7,484 nucleotides of DNA, taken from assembly GCA_007123625.1 (NCBI GenBank), contig SKKS01000262.1:1-7484 (forward strand), written 5' to 3'. This stretch comes from Paracoccaceae bacterium (lineage in GTDB: Bacteria > Pseudomonadota > Alphaproteobacteria > Rhodobacterales > Rhodobacteraceae). Positions 1 through 3,543 of the stretch are shown one piece after another (position 1 is the stretch's first letter; every line of letters starts with the position of its first letter). Made by a program: the position numbers and the translations under genes. The notes beneath the pieces were generated by a model that was not told the DNA's origin, did no database searches, and saw only the letters and a program-made list of their open reading frames with translations.

Positions 1-33
1 CGTTGCCGGGCGCGGGTCTGTGGTGCGGGTCAC
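1..33 (-). CDS. Start of an unidentified leftward gene (partial, runs off the left edge)
   Basis: Only the first 11 codons are visible, reading MTRTTDPRPAT if the GTG at 33-31 is translated as Met. The call rests on signals and not on homology. An AGGA Shine-Dalgarno sequence lies at 43-40 on the minus strand, six bases before the GTG, and a perfect EcfG-type promoter sits at 72-97 pointing this way. That would give a leader of about 30 bases. There is no ATG on this strand between the promoter and the edge. The product cannot be identified. If real, the gene is divergent from the cardiolipin synthase and probably belongs to the same general stress regulon. The start could also lie further left, outside the window. 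Confidence 0.35.
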   Translation of the reverse strand, partial: MTRTTDPRPAT

Positions 34-71
34 GTCTGATCCTGTGCCGGACGGAATATCCGTTCTTGTCA

Positions 72-97
72 AACGCCACCGACGGGGACACGGTTCC
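72..97 (-). promoter_or_regulatory. EcfG-type (general stress sigma) promoter, leftward
   Basis: On the minus strand, GGAAC (97-93) is followed by 17 bases and CGTT (75-72), an exact match to the known EcfG consensus GGAAC-N16/17-CGTT. Transcription would start near 65 and run out of the left edge, about 30 bases before a plausible GTG start at 33. The -35 box is 23 bp from that of the rightward site at 121, so the two promoters stand back to back. Confidence 0.65.
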
Positions 98-120
98 GTT
101 GCTTGGCGCGCGGACCGTCG

Positions 121-145
121 GGAACCAAACGCGTGCGGGCGTGTT
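121..145 (+). promoter_or_regulatory. EcfG-type promoter upstream of cardiolipin synthase
   Basis: GGAAC at 121-125 is followed by 16 bases and TGTT at 142-145. This matches the EcfG consensus except for T instead of C at the first -10 position; the GTT core is kept. A transcript starting near 152 would have a leader of about 26 bases ending at the GTG start at 178 with its AGGAG site. Less certain than the three exact sites in this window, but the position and the back-to-back arrangement with the site at 72-97 support it. Confidence 0.55.
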
Positions 146-165
146 GAACGGCAGTCTTGCCTGCG

Positions 166-170
166 AGGAG
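166..170 (+). promoter_or_regulatory. Ribosome binding site deciding the cardiolipin synthase start
   Basis: AGGAG lies seven bases before the GTG at 178. The frame is open further upstream to a TTG at 157, but that codon has no Shine-Dalgarno sequence in front of it, so GTG 178 is preferred. Confidence 0.7.
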
Positions 171-177
171 TTTCCCG

Positions 178-1470
178 GTGTCCCGAATCCCTGAACGCCT
201 GCGGCGCAAGTTGGCGGTGGCGCTGGCTGGAATCGCCGGGCTTTTCGTGGTGTGGTTCATTCTCATCATGCTGCTGCCGTACCGGCGCGAATTGCGCCAC
301 CCGGTGCCGCCGGGCGCGCCGGTTTCAGATCCGCAATTCCGCCGCGACATGGCGGGCCTTTTTGGCACTCCGATCATCGGCGGCAACACGGCCGAGACCC
401 TTCTTAACGGCGATGCGATCTTTGCCGCGATGCTCGATGCCATCCGGGACGCCCGGCAGTCGGTCACGTTCGAAACCTATATCTACTGGAACGGGCAGAT
501 CGCCGAGCGCTTTGCCGATACGCTGATAGCGCGGGCGCAGGCCGGGGTTTTGGTCAAGGTGCTGATCGATTGGGCTGGTGGCCTGCCGATGGCTGACGAT
601 CTGATCGAGCGGATGCGCGCGGGCGGGGTTGAATTGCGCATGTTCCGCCCGATGCGCTGGCATACGTTGACACGGCTGAACAATCGCACCCACCGCAAGG
701 TGCTGGTCATTGACGGGCGTATCGGGTTCACCGGCGGGGTGGGGGTTGGCGACGCCTGGTCGGGTGACGCACGCAACCCGTCGGAATGGCGCGACACGCA
801 TTACCGCGTTACCGGGCCGGTGGTTGCGATGCTGCAGAATGCCTTTGCCCACAACTGGGCCGAAGCCAGCGGTGAGCTGCTGCGCGGACCCGCTTTCTTC
901 CCACCGCTGGAGCCTGAAGGTTCCGCCGACATGCAGCTTATCAAAAGCAACACCGGCAGCCGCAACGACATGCATCTGATGTTCATGACCGCGCTCGCGG
1001 CAGCGCAATCGCACATCCGCATCTCGACCCCCTATTTCGTGCCGGATCAGATCGCCATCGAACAGCTCTTGCAGGCGCGTGCACGAGGCGTGCAGGTCGA
1101 CCTTCTGCTGGCTGGCGCGCACACGGATTCATATCTGGTGCGCCGGGTATCGCGCCGCCCCTGGCGTGCGCTGCTGGAGGCCGGGGTGACGATCAGGGAA
1201 TTCGCGCCCACGTTTCTGCACGCGAAACTGCTGATCGTCGATGAAGACTGGGCATCGGTCGGATCATCGAATTTCGACGAGCGCTCGTTCCGGCTGAACG
1301 ACGAAGCGAACCTGAACGTCTATGACCGCGACTTCGTCGCGCAACAGATCAGCGTGTTCGAAACAGATTGCGTACGCGCGCGAACAGTGTCGAAGGCCGA
1401 TCTGGATCGTCTTGGCTGGTGGGTTCATGCGCGGGATTCGGTGCTCGGTCTGCTGCGCCCGCATCTGTAG
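178..1470 (+). CDS. cls: Cardiolipin synthase (phospholipase D superfamily)
   Basis: This 430-residue protein joins phosphatidyl groups to make cardiolipin at the inner membrane. One hydrophobic segment (residues 12-33) follows a basic N-terminus (RLRRK) and anchors the enzyme. Two phospholipase D HxKx4D motifs are intact: His172-Arg-Lys174 with Asp179, and His348-Ala-Lys350 with Asp355. The second is followed by the GSSNFDERSF signature typical of bacterial cardiolipin synthases. ClsA of enteric bacteria has two N-terminal spans and about 480 residues; this form has one span and is shorter, so it could be a ClsB/C-like or stress-specific paralogue. The GTG start is set by AGGAG at 166-170. 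An EcfG-type promoter at 121-145 suggests induction in the general stress response. The last 122 bases overlap the convergent NepR-like gene. The family assignment is firm; the exact lipid substrate is inferred. Confidence 0.93.
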   Translation: MSRIPERLRRKLAVALAGIAGLFVVWFILIMLLPYRRELRHPVPPGAPVSDPQFRRDMAGLFGTPIIGGNTAETLLNGDAIFAAMLDAIRDARQSVTFETYIYWNGQIAERFADTLIARAQAGVLVKVLIDWAGGLPMADDLIERMRAGGVELRMFRPMRWHTLTRLNNRTHRKVLVIDGRIGFTGGVGVGDAWSGDARNPSEWRDTHYRVTGPVVAMLQNAFAHNWAEASGELLRGPAFFPPLEPEGSADMQLIKSNTGSRNDMHLMFMTALAAAQSHIRISTPYFVPDQIAIEQLLQARARGVQVDLLLAGAHTDSYLVRRVSRRPWRALLEAGVTIREFAPTFLHAKLLIVDEDWASVGSSNFDERSFRLNDEANLNVYDRDFVAQQISVFETDCVRARTVSKADLDRLGWWVHARDSVLGLLRPHL

Positions 1471-1711
1471 GGAGCGCCGCGCCCGAATCCGCACCTGCCG
1501 AATCCGCACCTTTCGAACCCGCACCTGCCAGGCGCGCGCCATGCACCCGCTTGTCGTTTAGCGTGCCCGCCGCGCCGTCTTCGTCAAGTTGCGCCAGCAA
1601 GCGGGTGAACACGTCGGGCAGCGCGTCTTGTTCGTCCTGCGCATCCTGCGCGCAGAACGCCCGGCGCAGGTTCGCGTCGATCTCGGTCTCTGCGCAGTTC
1701 TGGCGTAGCAT
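1349..1711 (-). CDS. nepR: NepR-like anti-sigma factor with a long C-terminal tail
   Basis: This 120-residue protein starts at ATG 1711; an in-frame TTG directly before it is less likely. Residues 10-45 fit the NepR pattern of two short helices joined by a linker: IDANLRRAF (11-19), then LPDVFTRLLAQLDE (31-44), matching the family motif of I-x3-LR-x(Y/F), then PDxF-x2-LL-x2-L. NepR binds the general stress sigma factor EcfG and keeps it inactive until phosphorylated PhyR sequesters NepR. Family members are usually about 60 residues. Here a low-complexity tail rich in Ala, Gly, Asp and Pro (46-106) follows, with AGADS-type pentapeptides, ending in a basic stretch (107-120, STLFARVRNLFRTR). Residues 81-120 are encoded antisense to the cardiolipin synthase 3' end. 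No EcfG-type promoter is seen just upstream; it may be read through from the AI-2E family gene 179 bases ahead. The NepR call rests on motif recognition only. Confidence 0.62.
   Translation of the reverse strand: MLRQNCAETEIDANLRRAFCAQDAQDEQDALPDVFTRLLAQLDEDGAAGTLNDKRVHGARLAGAGSKGADSAGADSGAALPTDAGAADRAPNPAHEPTSQDDPDRPSTLFARVRNLFRTR
1485..1529. repeat. Three tandem copies of a 15-bp repeat
   Basis: Copies at 1485-1499, 1500-1514 and 1515-1529 read GAATCCGCACCTGCC, GAATCCGCACCTTTC and GAACCCGCACCTGCC. The array lies just after the cardiolipin synthase stop codon. In the minus-strand NepR-like gene it encodes pentapeptides of the form (A/K)GA(D/G)S. The 15-bp period is a multiple of three, so gain or loss of a copy would keep that frame open. 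Confidence 0.85.
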
Positions 1712-1890
1712 CAAAAAGGGCCTTTCGGTTCACTGGTTGGCAGGCGCGCGGAGGGTCGCCGCCCTGGACACCGGTCGCCAAGGTAATTCCCGACACGCGC
1801 GAAGGTTCCGGGAATTCTGAACCCGTCCCCCAGTGGCTGTGGCATTCGTGCACCGAACGGGGCGTTGTCCGGCGCTGCGTCCGGGCCGCG
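1712..1890. other. Intergenic region with a 7-bp inverted repeat
   Basis: This gap separates two leftward genes, the AI-2E family protein and the NepR-like protein. It contains AATTCCC at 1785-1791 and GGGAATT at 1810-1816, a perfect inverted repeat with an 18-base spacer, and a lone EcfG -35-like GGAAC on the minus strand (1809-1805) without a matching -10. An AAAGG ribosome-binding-like sequence is found about nine bases before ATG 1711. No strong rho-independent terminator is visible, so readthrough from the upstream gene is possible. Confidence 0.4.
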
Positions 1891-3036
1891 CTATGTCGGG
1901 GGATGGACGTTGCCGCCCTTGTAAAGCGCGCTCTCACGGTACCGGCGCACCAGGTGGCGCGCAATGACCCCGGCCACGGCAGCCAGTGGCACGGCGATCA
2001 ACGCGCCCACGAAGCCGAACAGCGTGCCAAAGGCGATCACCGCGAAAAGCATCCACACCGGGTGCAGCCTGACCGCCGCGCCAACCATGCGCGGCACCAG
2101 AATCTCGCTTTCGACGAACAGGCCCAAGGCATAGATCCCCGCCACCGCGCCGATCCAAAGCGGATCGCCCCAGAATTGCCAGATCGCCACCCCTACGCCC
2201 AGCGAGGTGCCGATGAACATGCCGATATAGGGAATGAAACTGACCGCGCCGGTCAGTGCCCCCACCGCGAACCCGAACGGAAGGCCGACCAGTGTCAGCG
2301 CCGTGCTGTAATAGGCGATCAGGATGCCACAGACCATCGACTGGCCCCGGATATACCCCGACAGCGTCCGGTCGATATCGCGGGCGATTTCACGCAGCGC
2401 AGGTGCCTGCGGGCGCGGCAACAGATCATCAGCGGCCGCGATCAGCCGTTGCCAGTCGACCAGCAAGTAAACGGTCACAACCGGCATGACGACCCAGAAC
2501 ATGACCACGGAAATGATCCCGGAAACGCCGCCTGCCATGCGCGCGGCCAGGTCGCTCAGCCCGCCGCGCAGGTTCTCGATCGCCGTGGCCGCCAGCCCCT
2601 CCTCGCCGCCAAGCTGGTCGGCCACCGCGTCCGGTAACAGGTCGTCGGCACGTTCCTCGGCTGTGTCCCAGTCCTCGGGCAGAAGATCGAGCAGGGCCGA
2701 TGCCTCGCTGATGATCAGGGGCACGCCGACGAGGACAATGGCCAGCAGTGATCCAAAGCAGACCAGCGCGACGATAAGCGAAGCAAGGGTCCGCCCGATG
2801 CCCAACCGCATCACCGTCGTTGCCACCGGGTCCAGGAAATACGCCAGCACAAGCGCCACCGCAAACGGTAGCAGCATCGGCGACAGAAGCCACAGCAATG
2901 CGCCGAAGATCGCCCCGATGGCTACCCATGCCAGCACCGTCCAGGGCAGATGCGGCCCGGGCACCATTCCCTTGCGGGTCTGTGGCGCCGAAGTGGCGCC
3001 GGGGTTTGTATTGGGGTTGCTGTGCCCGGTGTTCAT
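1891..3036 (-). CDS. AI-2E/PerM-family inner-membrane transporter
   Basis: This 381-residue polytopic protein of the AI-2E (PerM/YdiK/TqsA) family has the layout of the family. N-terminal spans lie at about 33-51, 53-71 (ending AYFLDP) and 84-108. A soluble loop with an acidic stretch covers 111-165. A span at 172-194 is followed by the DIDRTLSGYIRGQ motif (220-232), GLPFGFAVGAL with SFIPYIG (251-272), PRMVG with LHP (315-326) and a last hydrophobic block at 327-360 containing FGFVGALIAVPLAAV. Members export small molecules such as AI-2, or act as cation/proton antiporters in some halophiles; the substrate here is unknown. ATG 3036 is chosen because a 23-codon leader ORF overlaps it as ATGA; its own Shine-Dalgarno sequence is poor. 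ATG 2966 is a possible shorter start after AAGGGA. An exact EcfG promoter at 3158-3182 drives this direction. Confidence 0.9.
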   Translation of the reverse strand: MNTGHSNPNTNPGATSAPQTRKGMVPGPHLPWTVLAWVAIGAIFGALLWLLSPMLLPFAVALVLAYFLDPVATTVMRLGIGRTLASLIVALVCFGSLLAIVLVGVPLIISEASALLDLLPEDWDTAEERADDLLPDAVADQLGGEEGLAATAIENLRGGLSDLAARMAGGVSGIISVVMFWVVMPVVTVYLLVDWQRLIAAADDLLPRPQAPALREIARDIDRTLSGYIRGQSMVCGILIAYYSTALTLVGLPFGFAVGALTGAVSFIPYIGMFIGTSLGVGVAIWQFWGDPLWIGAVAGIYALGLFVESEILVPRMVGAAVRLHPVWMLFAVIAFGTLFGFVGALIAVPLAAVAGVIARHLVRRYRESALYKGGNVHPPT

Positions 3037-3104
3037 GCGCTTGCTCGTGCGCTTTGGGGCGCGTGGAGGCGGGAAACAAGGGGATTGAGCTGAGCGATGT
3101 GCAT
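3033..3104 (-). CDS. Possible 23-residue leader peptide coupled to the AI-2E family gene
   Basis: ATG at 3104-3102 opens a 23-codon frame, beginning MHIAQLNPLV and ending QSARASA, whose TGA (3035-3033) overlaps the ATG of the membrane protein gene (3036-3034) as ATGA. A GAGG Shine-Dalgarno sequence lies seven bases before this ATG, while the downstream gene has only a weak site. This suggests translational coupling. The peptide has no recognisable domain and may matter only as a translated leader. It lies inside the roughly 115-base leader expected from the EcfG promoter at 3158-3182. A chance ORF of this length is possible. Confidence 0.4.
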   Translation of the reverse strand: MHIAQLNPLVSRLHAPQSARASA

Positions 3105-3157
3105 TGCGGGACCTCGAACAGTACAATTGACTTTCAATGAATTGTTATCGCCAAAGA

Positions 3158-3182
3158 AACGTGAGCCGCTGACAACGGTTCC
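3158..3182 (-). promoter_or_regulatory. EcfG-type promoter for the AI-2E family gene
   Basis: On the minus strand, GGAAC (3182-3178) is followed by 16 bases and CGTT (3161-3158), an exact match to the EcfG consensus. The expected start near 3150 gives a leader of about 115 bases before ATG 3036 and passes through the 23-codon leader ORF. The -35 box faces away from the rightward site at 3215-3240, with 32 bp between the two -35 boxes. Confidence 0.72.
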
Positions 3183-3214
3183 GCATGTCATTGTCGCTGC
3201 ACCGGCCCTTGAAG

Positions 3215-3240
3215 GGAACCGCAGGGCAGTGGGGTGCGTT
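3215..3240 (+). promoter_or_regulatory. EcfG-type promoter for the small membrane protein and OmpA-like genes
   Basis: GGAAC (3215-3219), 17 bases, CGTT (3237-3240) is an exact match to the EcfG consensus. Transcription from about 3248 would give a 95-base leader before ATG 3343. A short GC-rich element (GCCGC-CT-GCGGC followed by TTTAT, near 3288-3304) lies in that leader but is too weak to call an attenuator. Confidence 0.72.
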
Positions 3241-3342
3241 GCGCTATACAACTTACTCGAACTTCGCGCCGGAAAAGCATCCGCGGGGCCGCCTGCGGCT
3301 TTATGCAGCCTCTGGCCGTTCGGCTGACAAAGGGAGACCATC

Positions 3343-3507
3343 ATGGAACCGCTCTCGCTCATCCTGATACTGGCCTGCGGCGCAAGCCTGATCGCTTGCC
3401 TGACTGCAACACCGCGACGGACGCGCGCCCGCGCCCGCACCGAGCGGTCCGGGTTGCGGTTACCTGACGGAACGGCGCGGCGTGCGACGTTTCATCGTGA
3501 TTTATGA
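3343..3507 (+). CDS. Small single-span membrane protein, 54 residues, function unknown
   Basis: ATG 3343 follows a strong AGGGAG site (3331-3336) with a six-base spacer; the frame ends at TGA 3505-3507. Residues 4-22 are hydrophobic (LSLILILACGASLIACL within), with cysteines at 12 and 19. A strongly basic segment follows (RRTRARARTER, 25-35), then a polar tail to residue 54. Nothing positive precedes the hydrophobic stretch, so the positive-inside rule predicts N-terminus out and C-terminus in the cytoplasm. LIAC (16-19) resembles a lipobox, but the missing basic N-region argues against a lipoprotein. It is the first gene behind the EcfG-type promoter at 3215-3240 and lies 36 bases before the OmpA-like gene, so the two probably share a transcript. 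I do not recognise a family. Confidence 0.6.
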   Translation: MEPLSLILILACGASLIACLTATPRRTRARARTERSGLRLPDGTARRATFHRDL

Positions 3508-3522
3508 GTGCCTTCCGTTCCG

Positions 3523-3535
3523 CCTTTTCGAAAGG
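3523..3535 (+). promoter_or_regulatory. Small hairpin that covers the OmpA-like gene's ribosome binding site
   Basis: CCTTT (3523-3527) and AAAGG (3531-3535) can pair around a three-base TCG loop. The right arm is the core of the AAAGGA Shine-Dalgarno sequence at 3531-3536, seven bases before ATG 3544. Pairing of a U-run with the ribosome binding site recalls fourU-type thermometers, but five pairs with a three-base loop is weak. Seen as pairing potential only. Confidence 0.25.
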
Positions 3536-3543
3536 AAAAGACG

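Noticed and set aside
20..526. Open frame on the plus strand through the intergenic region into cardiolipin synthase
   Set aside because: It is a high-GC shadow frame: it overlaps the well-supported phospholipase D family frame and its product is arginine- and cysteine-rich without a family motif.
1784..1809. GGAAC on the minus strand before the NepR-like gene as a possible EcfG promoter
   Set aside because: The expected -10 positions read AATT or ATTA, with no GTT at a 16- or 17-base spacing, so only a half site is present.
1864..1885. CCGG repeats after the AI-2E family stop as a terminator
   Set aside because: Only four base pairs can form with an eight-base loop and no T-run follows.
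1903..2637. Long plus-strand open frame opposite the AI-2E family gene
   Set aside because: The product is rich in His, Arg, Asp and Gln with no domain, and the opposite strand encodes a clear membrane protein with conserved family motifs.
3288..3304. GC-rich inverted repeat followed by TTTAT in the leader of the small membrane protein gene, as a possible attenuator
   Set aside because: The arms leave a loop of only two to four bases and the T-run is short and interrupted, so the terminator is not supported.
3469..3491. GGAAC followed by CGTT upstream of the OmpA-like gene, resembling another EcfG promoter
   Set aside because: The spacer is 14 bases, shorter than the 16-17 required, and the site lies inside the 54-residue coding frame.
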